Source: an uncultured Fidelibacterota bacterium (GTDB lineage Bacteria > Fidelibacterota > UBA8477 > JABMPR01). From it: DNA of 64,000 bases. The stretch covers positions 1-64,000 of the forward strand of contig CALBFA010000068.1 in assembly GCA_937888365.1 (NCBI GenBank). Reading direction: 5' to 3'. Shown here one piece after another: positions 9,612-19,700 of the stretch. The translations under genes and the position numbers were made by a program. The notes beneath the pieces are model-generated. The model was given only the letters and a program-made list of their open reading frames with translations, had not been told where the DNA came from and did not search any database. Within the stretch, counting starts at the first letter, position 1, and each line of letters opens with the position of its first letter.

Positions 9612-9780
9612 GTTTAATTTTCCTCTGATAGATAAAATGGATGATGAAATTCTAAAAAATTAGTTTTTATAAAAAGACTGTGTCTAACAATAGATGTATC
9701 GTTGTGCTTATCGTCATTTAAACTGCCGTTGCTAAAAAAAGCGAGTTTTGCTTCCATGCTAGTAACCTGGTAATGAGTCA

Positions 9781-10503
9781 TCACAATGAATCTGCTTTCG
9801 TGATAAGGAAATGAACATTTGCTGCGTTATGTGCATCATGACACGAAATACACAATGCCTCGCCGGCCTTAAAATGTACAACTTTTTGCGTACTATTTGC
9901 CATGTCATGACAAAACTTACATGTCTCATTCCCAGGGAGTGTAAGCAGGTGCTCATTTTTACTTGAATGAGGATTATGACAAGCTTGGCACGCGCCCACT
10001 GAAACGGGACCATGGACGAAACCCGACAAAGATTTGTACTCTTGATGGCATTTGTAACAAAGCGGACTGATTCCAGAAGTTATCTCTTTTTTTAAATCCA
10101 ATTCATGACATTCATAACATTCTTTTTTTTCATAGGGTTTATGAACAAATAGCATTTTTGTAAATGGATTTTCGGATTCATTAACTATCTGTGTATTGTT
10201 AATATTCGGAATATTCGTCGAGTTTGTGTCATCTATTTGGCGTAAAGAATCAATCGGTACTATTTGTTGTTCCTCGGATGATTTTTTTCTACCAATCCCC
10301 AAAAGTCGTTTAATCTTTGTTATAAATGATGGCTTTTCATCAGCGACAGCAGCAGGATCTGAATATTGTATTTCAACATTCGTGGCATAATTATGCAATG
10401 ACAGATTCTCACTATAGCCATCATTCCCAGCCAATAAATGAGGACTTGCAAGAAAGATTAATGTACTAAAATATAATGAATAACGAATAATAGGTTTGAA
10501 CAA
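9781..10503 (-). CDS. exported pentahaem cytochrome c, doubled-CxxCH type
   Basis: About 240 residues. A signal peptide (hydrophobic to about LLAG) is followed by about 90 polar, low-complexity residues, then five CxxCH sites (CYECH, CYKCH, CQACH, CKFCH, CISCH) in the last 120 residues, with HNPHSS wording as in the neighbouring 15-haem protein. The ORF track starts at a TTG at 10521; I prefer the in-frame TTG at 10503 because AGGA lies six bases before it and the signal peptide is then a normal length. It may be a small shuttle or linker between the larger cytochromes (inference). Confidence 0.75.
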   Translation of the reverse strand: MFKPIIRYSLYFSTLIFLASPHLLAGNDGYSENLSLHNYATNVEIQYSDPAAVADEKPSFITKIKRLLGIGRKKSSEEQQIVPIDSLRQIDDTNSTNIPNINNTQIVNESENPFTKMLFVHKPYEKKECYECHELDLKKEITSGISPLCYKCHQEYKSLSGFVHGPVSVGACQACHNPHSSKNEHLLTLPGNETCKFCHDMANSTQKVVHFKAGEALCISCHDAHNAANVHFLITKADSL

Positions 10504-10872
10504 TTTGTATCCTGAATTCAAATTTTTACGAGAGAAGGCTTTAAATATTCATGGGAAAAAGCCATGTTATTATAGCGAAGTGCATCACATTTGATTAAAA
10601 ATAATTCATCAAAATATCGAAACGATTTAATAGTTAACATCTTACTTTTTTTAAGGATATTGAAAAAAGTGTTACTCAAAACAAATATTGTTTTTGTTAA
10701 AGATTTATTTTGTGTCATAGTACTCATTTAGGGCAAGTTTCATGCCTAATAACCCACAAATAATCCGTTTTTTCCTACCTTGCTAAACTTATTCATAATT
10801 AGTTCGATTCTTTTGATTCGCTGTTAAACCCCCTAAAAACATATTTTTTTAATATGGAGGAAACGTCCAGAA

Positions 10873-12780
10873 TCATTTTAATAATGTCACTTTTAGCATG
10901 TCATTCTGATTACCATTTTCTATTCGTATGAAATAAAGGCCACTGCTATAATTTGTTCCATTCCAAGTAAGAGTCAAGAATGATGTCGAAGGATAACCTT
11001 CATACAAATCCGTCACCCAGTTGCCTCGAGCATCAAATATATTCACTACTAAATTCTTTGTTACGTCAACTGTGATTTCAACATTAACAATGGGATTAAA
11101 TGGATTTGGATAAGCCGATTCAACTTTAAATCGCTGTGGTTTGGTATAATTCTCTGCTGATACGACACCTGGTACATCAATTTCAATTTGTTTGATTAAA
11201 ACTGGTAGATTCGGCAATGTTTCATAGTATTCCAAAAATTGGTTGACTTGAGGTGTATCGTAACGATTTAAATCAGCGATGTAATTCGGCGAAATCGACT
11301 GAAACCACAATGTTGTTTTTACCGTATGATCTTCGAAAATATTTAAGCTATCAATCAAATACTTAACCGAATCAATCCCTGTACCTTCAATGAAATTCGA
11401 CTGATTAAAATTCATATCGCTCAAAGCATTTCCTTCAATGCGAGTAGAATCATAGTGAGAGCCATCTTGGCGAAAGCCTTTTGGCGGGATGCGATTATCT
11501 TTGATATAACCCGCAATTCTCAAAAGAGTCCAAGTAGGGTCGCCATACATATCCTTTGGAACCGATTGATAGATCTGGACTTGTTTTTCCTCCGTGATAA
11601 GATCATAATGAGGCTCAAATAAGGTATCTCTTTCAATAATAACGCCGTTGGGTGATGTCCATTCTCCTGAATGAAAAACCGTATCACCGACACTATTTTC
11701 TACAATTACTTCAAGCCAAGCACGACGACTTGGATACGCCGTTGGGAATTTATGACCTGTTAAGTTTTCGATACCGATTGTAAAATCGAGTTTCCCGTTT
11801 TCTGTCCAATTAACAATTCCGTCGATATTGGCAGTGGAATTCGTGAGCATATCAGCTGTTCTCGCTAAAGTAGCATTAAAATTAGATAGCGAAGCCGTCA
11901 CGCCTAGAGCGGTTCGATATTCTTTTAGCATGCCCAACATGTAGCTATTTCCACCGACAAAAAAGTGTTGAAAAAACGGTGATCTCGCCTGTAAAAACAT
12001 GGGTTGATTTGCAATAACGATGCTTGCACCCAATACGGGCATATGGCAGGTTTGACATTCTATATTTTGAGCGGGGTAATCCGAATTAAGCCACTCAAGA
12101 TAGTCGGTTTGTTCGGGTGCTTCGCCCATAATTGTGCCAGTGCTATCGACATATGGCGTAAACAATGTGTGGCAGGTTGCACATAATTCGGATGTCTCCA
12201 TTTGAGGGCCATAGCTTGCAGTATAACCCGTCATATCGAACATATTTTGAGCGTTTAAGTTTGTGTAAGGACCGAAGATTACATGGGAATTATTGATTTC
12301 ATAATGACCCGAATAGGAGGCATCGGTACCGAGATTATCAGCTTGAATTTGATGGCATACGGTACAACTCACGCCATCCATAGCCAAAGGATCGGCATTC
12401 ATCTGAGCCATCGTATAGGTAAAACTGCCATTGTAATGCGCTTCCGTTCTTCCCATAGGAGCATGACATGTCGTACATTTATCTTCAATCACTGCTGTCA
12501 GATTTGGATTCTCCGCCACTTCTGCAGAGACTTTGGCTTGCCATAGTGGATCTTTCGCTGAATTCGCCATCATGGTAGATCGCCAATGTGTCGGCATCGA
12601 AATATCAACTCCGTTATACGTCAAAGCAGACGTATTGGGAGATCCCGGTGTGTGGCAAATTGCACAATAACCAGGACCCATAAATAAATTTGACACGTCC
12701 ATATTCAACGATTGAGCGTGCAAACCCACTACAAGGAATGCAAAAATACTGATTCGATAAATTTCATTTTTCAACATCAT
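10873..12780 (-). CDS. secreted pentahaem cytochrome c with T9SS sorting domain
   Basis: About 635 residues. A signal peptide ends at LHAQ. Five CxxCH sites (CAICH, CTTCH, CTVCH, CATCH, CQTCH) lie in the first 270 residues in a context resembling cytochrome c-554/multihaem oxidoreductase domains. A beta-rich region follows, and the last 80 residues form a type IX sorting domain (SAYPNPFNPIVNVEI ... SGLYFIRIENG ... KVTLLK). It should therefore be carried through the outer membrane by T9SS and held at, or released from, the cell surface. The track begins at 12804, but AGGA sits just before the Met pair at 12780/12777, so the start is there. It is the first gene of the cytochrome cluster as transcribed. 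Enzyme activity or electron transfer at the surface is untested. Confidence 0.85.
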   Translation of the reverse strand: MMLKNEIYRISIFAFLVVGLHAQSLNMDVSNLFMGPGYCAICHTPGSPNTSALTYNGVDISMPTHWRSTMMANSAKDPLWQAKVSAEVAENPNLTAVIEDKCTTCHAPMGRTEAHYNGSFTYTMAQMNADPLAMDGVSCTVCHQIQADNLGTDASYSGHYEINNSHVIFGPYTNLNAQNMFDMTGYTASYGPQMETSELCATCHTLFTPYVDSTGTIMGEAPEQTDYLEWLNSDYPAQNIECQTCHMPVLGASIVIANQPMFLQARSPFFQHFFVGGNSYMLGMLKEYRTALGVTASLSNFNATLARTADMLTNSTANIDGIVNWTENGKLDFTIGIENLTGHKFPTAYPSRRAWLEVIVENSVGDTVFHSGEWTSPNGVIIERDTLFEPHYDLITEEKQVQIYQSVPKDMYGDPTWTLLRIAGYIKDNRIPPKGFRQDGSHYDSTRIEGNALSDMNFNQSNFIEGTGIDSVKYLIDSLNIFEDHTVKTTLWFQSISPNYIADLNRYDTPQVNQFLEYYETLPNLPVLIKQIEIDVPGVVSAENYTKPQRFKVESAYPNPFNPIVNVEITVDVTKNLVVNIFDARGNWVTDLYEGYPSTSFLTLTWNGTNYSSGLYFIRIENGNQNDMLKVTLLK

Positions 12781-12967
12781 AATCCTACTCTCTACAAATT
12801 TCATTCGTTCAAAGTATTCGGTGGTGTCCTCTCTGTCAAAAGGTAAATTCTTGAATAAAACCTATAAAATTGATAAAAGTCGCATCTAAAAAAATTTGGT
12901 TTTTTCTTCTATCTACTCGATTTCAAGCTATCTTTATGGAAACTAAAATTATTCGAAAGGAATACAC

Positions 12968-13690
12968 ATGCGTCAATTTATCACCCTTATATCCATGGCA
13001 ACTTTAACACTTTTTATGTCTTGTGACTCAAAAACAGAAGTTGCTGAAAAGCAACCTTACCCTGCTGGTCATCCAATGATCGAACAAGAACGTCCTCAAC
13101 ACGAAGTTTTAGTAAAAGAAGTCATTCAAACAGAAGCTTATACCTATTTAAATGTTGAAGAAAACAATAAGACGTTCTGGGTTGCAGTAGCAAAACAAGA
13201 GACTAAAGTCGGCGATGTAATCCTTTTTTCACGAAGCATGGAGATGCGGAATTTTGAGAGTAAAACCCTCAACCGAATTTTCCCAAGTATCTTATTTGTT
13301 GATGGTGCTCAAAACAAAAATAACCCGACGAAAGTCGTTCACAATAAAGCTGCCGTTTCTCCTTCTACGGACTCAGCTATTGAGGCTTATAAGGACGGGA
13401 TTACAATTGAAACACTTTTTTCAAACCCCAAAAAATATGCAGGCAAAACAGTTTCGATTCGCGGTAAAGTCACCAAAGTTAATAATCAAATTATGGGTAG
13501 AAACTGGGTCCATTTACAAGATGGCACTGAATCAAACGGCAAATTCGATTTAATGGTCACAACGAACGAGACAATAGCGCTTGAATCGGTCATTATTGTT
13601 CAAGGCGTCATTGCTTTGGATAAAGATTTCGGTGCAGGCTATTTTTATGATACCATTATGGAAGAAGCCGTTACCATACAAGATTCTTAA
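12968..13690 (+). CDS. NrfJ-like OB-fold lipoprotein
   Basis: 240 residues. The N-terminus carries a lipobox (LFMSC, Cys near residue 19), so it is probably a lipoprotein facing the periplasm. Residues 45-110 (EVIQTEAYTYLNVEEN...) and 145-235 (TVSIRGKVTKVNNQIMGRNWVHLQDG) look like two small beta domains of the OB type found in proteins annotated NrfJ-related near multihaem cytochromes. AAAGGA precedes the ATG. It is divergent from the cytochrome cluster, sharing a 160-190 base promoter region with it, which suggests a related role. The exact function is unknown. Confidence 0.6.
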   Translation: MRQFITLISMATLTLFMSCDSKTEVAEKQPYPAGHPMIEQERPQHEVLVKEVIQTEAYTYLNVEENNKTFWVAVAKQETKVGDVILFSRSMEMRNFESKTLNRIFPSILFVDGAQNKNNPTKVVHNKAAVSPSTDSAIEAYKDGITIETLFSNPKKYAGKTVSIRGKVTKVNNQIMGRNWVHLQDGTESNGKFDLMVTTNETIALESVIIVQGVIALDKDFGAGYFYDTIMEEAVTIQDS

Positions 13691-13760
13691 AAAAATATAC
13701 TAATACCTTGATTCATTATTGAAAATCCATTTAATAAGTAATCTGTAAAGGGGAAATCAC

Positions 13761-13784
13761 ATGAGCATGAGCATGAGCATGAGC
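13761..13784 (+). repeat. hexanucleotide microsatellite (ATGAGC)x4 at a start codon
   Basis: Four perfect tandem copies of ATGAGC begin at the lipase start codon and encode Met-Ser-Met-Ser repeats. Because the unit is six bases, a change in copy number keeps the frame but alters the number of possible start codons and their distance from the ribosome-binding site. Confidence 0.9.
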
Positions 13785-14621
13785 ACGGTTACACATGAGA
13801 CGGGACATTTATCAACTCAAGATAATTTAACACTTTTTCAGCAATGGTGGCTACCAAGTGACAATCCTAAAGCAGTCCTTATGATTATTCATGGGATTGC
13901 GGAACACTCTGGGCGTTATGCTCATGTGGGTAATTTTTTCGCTGCTCAAAATATTGCCGTCACATCGTTTGACTTACGTGGACATGGCAAATCCGAAGGT
14001 AAAAAAGCGTATGTCTCCTCATTTGATCTTTATTTAGATGATGTCAATGAGCTCTACGAAGAAGCAAAAACGCGTTTCCCTGATACGCCGATTTTTATTC
14101 TCGGTCATAGCATGGGTGGCGCAATAGTAGCCCTTAACGATATCAAAAATCATATCGATGCCCGTGGAATTATTCTCACGGGCCCCGCTGTGAAAATTTC
14201 TGACGATATTTCCCCTTTATTGCAAAAGATGTCGGCTGTCATTGCAAGTATTTTGCCGTGGTTGCCAACAATAAAACTCGATTCAAAAGGGATATGTCGA
14301 GATGAGAATGTCGTTAAAGCCTATGATACAGACCCTCTTTGCTACCGCGGCGGGACACTCGCTCGAACCGGTGCAGAAGTCATCCAAGCCACAAAAGACA
14401 TTCAAGCTGGGATGGCTAAAATTACAAAGCCAGTTCTTATCATGCACGGTGGTGAAGATAAATTGGCCGATGTTCAAGGCAGTAAAATGCTGCATGATGG
14501 CGTTTCATCAGAAGACAAAACATTAAAAATATATGATGGCCTTTTTCATGAAATCCTAAATGAATATGAGAAAGAAGACATTATGCATGAAATTTTGGAT
14601 TGGATTTCTGGCCGAATTTAA
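13761..14621 (+). CDS. alpha/beta hydrolase, monoacylglycerol lipase-like
   Basis: 286 residues with the alpha/beta hydrolase core: oxyanion region IIHGIAEHSGRY, the DLRGHGKSEG segment and the nucleophile elbow GHSMGG (Ser near residue 115). The acid and His of the triad fit MHGGEDKLAD and FHEILNE near the C-terminus. These are features of the monoglyceride lipase group that frees fatty acid and glycerol from monoacylglycerols. The next gene is glycerol kinase on the same strand, which supports glycerol release (inference). There is no signal peptide, so it is cytoplasmic. AAAGGGG precedes the first ATG; the next three in-frame ATGs come from a hexanucleotide repeat. Confidence 0.82.
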   Translation: MSMSMSMSTVTHETGHLSTQDNLTLFQQWWLPSDNPKAVLMIIHGIAEHSGRYAHVGNFFAAQNIAVTSFDLRGHGKSEGKKAYVSSFDLYLDDVNELYEEAKTRFPDTPIFILGHSMGGAIVALNDIKNHIDARGIILTGPAVKISDDISPLLQKMSAVIASILPWLPTIKLDSKGICRDENVVKAYDTDPLCYRGGTLARTGAEVIQATKDIQAGMAKITKPVLIMHGGEDKLADVQGSKMLHDGVSSEDKTLKIYDGLFHEILNEYEKEDIMHEILDWISGRI

Positions 14622-14688
14622 AATTATTTGAATCTTAGTTTCGAATATTTGTATCATCTAATTGCATCCTTTTAGACGAGGAGTCGCT

Positions 14689-16158
14689 ATGACGAAAACC
14701 CCCGTAATTATTAGTATTGATCAAGGCACCACTGGCACGACGATTTTAGCCATCAAACATGATGGCTCTGTCTTTCGTAAAGCATATGAAGAATTTGCCC
14801 AGATTTATCCAAAACCTGGTTGGGTCGAGCATGATCCTTTGGTTATTTGGCAAACGGTTTTTGATACACTTGAGAAAATCATGCTTAATAATCATCTCGA
14901 TGTCAAAGGCATCGGCATAACGAATCAGCGGGAAACAACGGTGCTTTGGTCAGCGAAAACAGGAAAGCCTCTCTATAATGCAATTGTTTGGCAATGTCGC
15001 CGTACGGAATCGATCTGCCAAAATTTTAAAGGACACGCGGCAATTTTTAAAGCAAAAACTGGACTGCCTCTCGATCCCTATTTTAGCGCAACAAAAATTC
15101 GTTGGATTCTTGACCAAATCCCCACGCATCCTATTGACGATATTCGATTTGGTACTATTGATAGCTGGGTAATTTGGAATCTGACTCAAGGGAAGCAACA
15201 TGTAACCGATTTTACCAATGCATCACGAACCTTACTCTTTAATATTCATGAAAAAACGTGGGATAAACACTTATGTAATATTCTTGATATTCCAATATCT
15301 CTATTACCGGAAGTCGTGTCATCTCAGGGGATGATAGGTGAAGTGTGCGCTATCGATTCTCTTAAGAATGTTCCAATCGCTGGCATCGCTGGTGATCAAC
15401 AAGCAGCACTTTTTGGACAGACTTGTTTTGCGCCAGGGAGTATCAAAAACACCTACGGTACGGGCTGTTTTGTCATGATGAATACAGGCGATAAAGCCAT
15501 CAATTCAAAACATGGACTTTTAACAACGCTTGCCGTCAACGACAAAGGCGAAAGTTGCTATGCCCTCGAAGGCTCTGTTTTTATGGGCGGGGCAACGATT
15601 CAATGGCTTCGCGACGAGCTTAAGATCATTACAAATGCTGAAGAAACAGCGTCGATTGCTCAGAGTATTGACAATACGGATGGCGTTTATCTCGTTCCAG
15701 CATTTGTGGGTTTAGGCGCTCCCAATTGGGAACCCAATGCCCGGGCACTTTTAACGGGGATGACGCGAGGCACGAATTATAAGCATATTATCCGAGCCGC
15801 CTTAGAAGCAATGGCATATCAATCCATGGACGTTATAGAAATCATGGAAGACGAGTCCGGCATCTCCATAAAATCTTTGAATGTTGATGGCGGAGCAGCG
15901 AATAATAATTTTCTGATGCAATTTCAAGCGGACATACTATCGAAGGAAATTATTCGTCCTAAAAATATTGAAACAACAGGATTGGGCGCTGCATATCTTG
16001 CAGGACTCGCGGTCAATTTTTGGCAGAATAGTACTGATTTAAAAAAACATATTTCTGTGAAAGATACATTTAAACCTAGCATGAATTTCAAGCAGCGTAA
16101 CGCTCTTCGAAAAGGTTGGGCTAAAGCCATCCAACAAACATTGGCAGGTCTTACGTAA
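14689..16158 (+). CDS. glpK: glycerol kinase
   Basis: 489 residues from the chosen start; FGGY-family sugar kinase with glycerol kinase wording: IDQGTTGTT at the N-terminus, GITNQRETTVLW near residue 75, NTYGTGCFVMMNTG, and LVPAFVGLGAPNWEPNARA with GMTRGT. It phosphorylates glycerol with ATP to glycerol 3-phosphate in the cytoplasm. The track's TTG start at 14662 has no ribosome site; the ATG at 14689 follows GAGGAGTCGCT and begins the family's normal N-terminus. It is downstream of the lipase-like gene (67 bases), a sensible pairing. No glycerol facilitator or glycerol-3-phosphate dehydrogenase is visible nearby. Confidence 0.95.
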   Translation: MTKTPVIISIDQGTTGTTILAIKHDGSVFRKAYEEFAQIYPKPGWVEHDPLVIWQTVFDTLEKIMLNNHLDVKGIGITNQRETTVLWSAKTGKPLYNAIVWQCRRTESICQNFKGHAAIFKAKTGLPLDPYFSATKIRWILDQIPTHPIDDIRFGTIDSWVIWNLTQGKQHVTDFTNASRTLLFNIHEKTWDKHLCNILDIPISLLPEVVSSQGMIGEVCAIDSLKNVPIAGIAGDQQAALFGQTCFAPGSIKNTYGTGCFVMMNTGDKAINSKHGLLTTLAVNDKGESCYALEGSVFMGGATIQWLRDELKIITNAEETASIAQSIDNTDGVYLVPAFVGLGAPNWEPNARALLTGMTRGTNYKHIIRAALEAMAYQSMDVIEIMEDESGISIKSLNVDGGAANNNFLMQFQADILSKEIIRPKNIETTGLGAAYLAGLAVNFWQNSTDLKKHISVKDTFKPSMNFKQRNALRKGWAKAIQQTLAGLT

Positions 16159-16194
16159 GTGGGACTTTTTTTATTTAAAACCAATTTTAATAAA

Positions 16195-16232
16195 AATGAC
16201 CTATTTAGGATTCTTTTCCCAAATAGGTCATT
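16195..16232 (-). terminator. terminator between convergent glpK and rubrerythrin genes
   Basis: A perfect 12-base stem (AATGACCTATTT with its complement, 14-base loop) lies between two convergent genes. The T-run follows the stem on the minus strand, so it serves rubrerythrin best; it may also stop glpK transcripts. Confidence 0.8.
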
Positions 16233-16252
16233 AGATTTAAAGACGACTCTGA

Positions 16253-16753
16253 TTAATTAATCTGTGTATATGTTTTTGCTTTTACGCCACAGATTGGACA
16301 TTTTTCTGGAGGTGTCCCTATTTCAATATGTCCACAAACGGGACAAAGGTAAATATTTGATTCAGAAATATCGATTCCTTTTTCAATGGCGTCTAAGGCT
16401 AGGCGATAAAGTTGTGCGTGTACCTGCTCCGATTGGACAGCATACGAGAAATATTTTTGTGCTCTGTGTCCTTCGGCTTCGGCTTGCTCCAACATGGGTG
16501 GATACATTTCTGTATATTCAAATACTTCGCCTCGGATGGCCGCTTCCAAATTTTCTTGTGTAGAGCCTATTCCATCCATCGACTTTAAATGCCCCACGGC
16601 ATGAATCCGTTCGGCTTCTGCTGTCGTTTTAAAAAGTTGTGCAATATTAGGGAACCCTTCTTTCTCCGCTTTTATGGCAAACGCTCGATATTTTTGATTC
16701 GCTTGACTCTCGCCTGCAAACGCTTCTTTTAGATTATCTAATGTACTTGGCAT
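16253..16753 (-). CDS. rbr: rubrerythrin
   Basis: 166 residues. The N-terminal four-helix ferritin-like domain carries the diiron ligands (EAFAGESQANQKY, TAEAERIHAVGH, RGEVFEYTEMYP, SEQVHAQLY), and the C-terminal rubredoxin-like domain has CPVCG...CPICG. The protein reduces hydrogen peroxide in the cytoplasm of anaerobes and microaerophiles. AAGGAG precedes the start. It is 42 bases downstream of the C25 protease stop with no visible terminator between them, so it may share transcripts, but a functional link is doubtful. It suggests life at low oxygen. Confidence 0.95.
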   Translation of the reverse strand: MPSTLDNLKEAFAGESQANQKYRAFAIKAEKEGFPNIAQLFKTTAEAERIHAVGHLKSMDGIGSTQENLEAAIRGEVFEYTEMYPPMLEQAEAEGHRAQKYFSYAVQSEQVHAQLYRLALDAIEKGIDISESNIYLCPVCGHIEIGTPPEKCPICGVKAKTYTQIN

Positions 16754-16795
16754 TTTAGTCTCCTTTTTTGAGATAGTTTAAAAAATTCTATGTGT

Positions 16796-19700
16796 TTATT
16801 TTATAATAATCATTCGTTTTACGGATTGAAATTCGCCTGCAATCATTCGATAAAAATAGATTCCCCCTGGCACTGTTTGTCCATAATTATTCGTTGCATG
16901 CCATTGAACCTTATGATATCCCGCGTTCATATTGCCATCAACAAGTCGAATAACTTCTTCGCCTTTGATGTTATAAATAGCAAGACTTACATCACTATTT
17001 ATGGGTAATTCAATTTGAATAGTCGTGACAGGATTAAACGGATTAGGATAGTTCTGAGCTAACGCAAATTCAGTGGGTTGCATCCCTTTATCAAGTACAA
17101 TAAGCTGTCCGTTAGACGTTGCAACGTTAATTTCGATTAATTCAAAATCTGCACCCACATGTCCTAATAAAAAATCACCTATCAATGGATTATTCACACG
17201 TGTATATAAAAGCACATGATTTTCACCTGCCATTTCCGCTTGAGCTTTTTCAAATTGTGGAATATCCGTATTTAAAATGCCTTTATACTTGATGTCTATT
17301 GCGGCAATGGGGGCTGATGATTTCAGCCGTAATTCTTGATTCTTTAATATCAATGCAATATTAGAATTATCGGATTCTCGCGCCAAACTTCCGCCAAGAA
17401 TCATATTGACAATACTCACCAAGTCACCGACATCGACCTGTCCACTGACATTAAAATCTGCGGCTAGTAATTCATTGGGAGTTGGTGAATTTCCAGTACC
17501 TAAAATAATGTTTACAAGGCGAACAACGTCTAAGATGTCAATATTCCCATCGTTATTGATATCCCCTAAAGTATAGCCGCCATTCGTTTGACCACCTGGA
17601 ATCGTTATAAAATCGACCCAAGCACAATCCTCTCCATGTGTCACAGATCCGTCTTTTTCGTAAATCCAACTTAACTCATGAAACCCTGTTTCAAGAGGAA
17701 AACTTACTTGTGTCCAAGGGATTTCGCCTTGCCATTGATCCGCTAAATTTCCATCAATATAAAATTTTAAGCCATCATAAAATGGGGTACCACTTTCAGA
17801 TGAAACTTTATAAAAAAATGAAAGATCGCCGGCGACATTGACATCAATAGCCAAAATCATTTCAGAGCTTTGATCATCGCTGATATTCCCCGATTGCGCC
17901 GCGAAAACGCCTTCATAGACATCTGCACTTTGCACATTCCAAATTTGAAACCCATCGTGTTGCCAATCAAATTGATTAAAATTGCCACTTTCAAAGTCCT
18001 CGACGATTAGTCCAACAATCATCAGGAATGAGCCTTCGATAAAGTACTCCATTGCGGCATCCATTATTTGCCAATCCAATATAACTTCCTGACCAACAGG
18101 CGTTTCCGAACTAATAGAAATATCGAATTCTGGATGAATCGTTTCACCAGCAAGAAATGGAGTTATTTCGATATCCGCAGAACTTAGCGTAATATATTGA
18201 TTTTCTGTGGACATTGAAATCACCGGTAAAATAAGCAAGTCCGACGTTCCGTCATTCAGTATATTCAATTGAATCGAGGTTGATTCACCAATATCTAAGC
18301 GATGATTATTATTATCATTCACTAATGTGTTAAGCAGTATGGGGCTAGGCGCATGAAGAGGAATTTCGCATTCCATTTCCCAAGTATTGGGACCTGATGC
18401 GGATAGTATTTGTATTCCAGCAATGTGTCCATCAGGTGAATTTGTAGCGATATCGACATCCAAATACTCACTTATGTAAATTTCATTGGGTGCTATATCC
18501 ACCCCACCTGCAATATTATTAACAATATTTAAATAGGGATTATTTGTACTAATAGCAAAACTCACATTGTATGCTGTATCAACACCAACATTTGTAAACT
18601 CAAGCGCTAGGTGAATTCTTTCCCCGAAATCAGCTTGGCCGTTTGCGTATTCATATTCATCATAAAGCGTGTAATTGTTAAAAACGATGTAGGGACCATC
18701 GGGTGCTAATATTTGAATTTGACCCATGTAAGGTTGTGTAAATTGGTTCGTCACAACGATATCCATTGAACCAGGCGCGAGTCCACTTGGGTCAAATGTT
18801 AATGTGGCCGTGCCGAAAGCATTTGCCTCAGCAACAGCCAGTAAAGCGCCATCATAACTCAACGCGATATAAGCGTAAGGTGTTGCAGAAATGGATATTT
18901 CGCTTTCACCAAGAATAAGGACATCAGGAGTCGAAACGTTGGATTCTGCAGGAACGCCCATGTATGTCATCAAAGATGGGTCGCCAAAAAGTTCGTAGAT
19001 TTCCCAATAGTAATAATCGCGACTGGAGCCACTCTCCGTAACGGCCAAGTTACCTCTGTAAATCATTGCGGCATTAGAAACCGTCCATTCAGATTGCGGC
19101 TCGCCATGGTCGTGAAATATGCCATCATACATTCCCCACGAGGTTTGCTCGTAAGTAGCACCAGAGCCAATGACAGGACCAAAACCAACGCCCCAATAAT
19201 AATCTTCATCCCAATATGTGCTATTGGTTCCGCCGATATAGCCGATGGCTCCTTTGTCTTCACCACGAATAAAGGCTTCACCGACGCAAATATTTTCATC
19301 AAATTTTGCTGTTAGACAGGCATTCGCTACGGCTGTAAAATACTTTTGCGAATTCTGTAAGCTGTTGACATTTGAAATTGAAAAATAGGGCTCAGACCAA
19401 GAGTCAGGACTTCCATGCGCAGTATAATTAATATATCCAACACCGTTGGATGCATTGCCCACAATGGCTGAAGAACTAGACCCGGAACCTGGATACAAAT
19501 AGGTATGGGAAAGTATGTCATGCGCTGGATTAAAGTACTGTTGCGTTCCGTAATTGATCTGGCCGTTTCCGTGCGTTGGGCCAAATGTAGCATCAACGCC
19601 TGCAATCATCACGACTTCACCAAGGTAAGAAGGGTCGGCCATTTCATAGCGTTCATACATCATTGTTTTATCTAAAACATTTTGCAGCATCGTGGTTGTT

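Noticed and set aside
10518-10727. 69-codon ORF just upstream of the pentahaem cytochrome gene
   Set aside because: It touches the cytochrome start, but lacks a ribosome site and any domain, and its composition matches AT-rich spacer.
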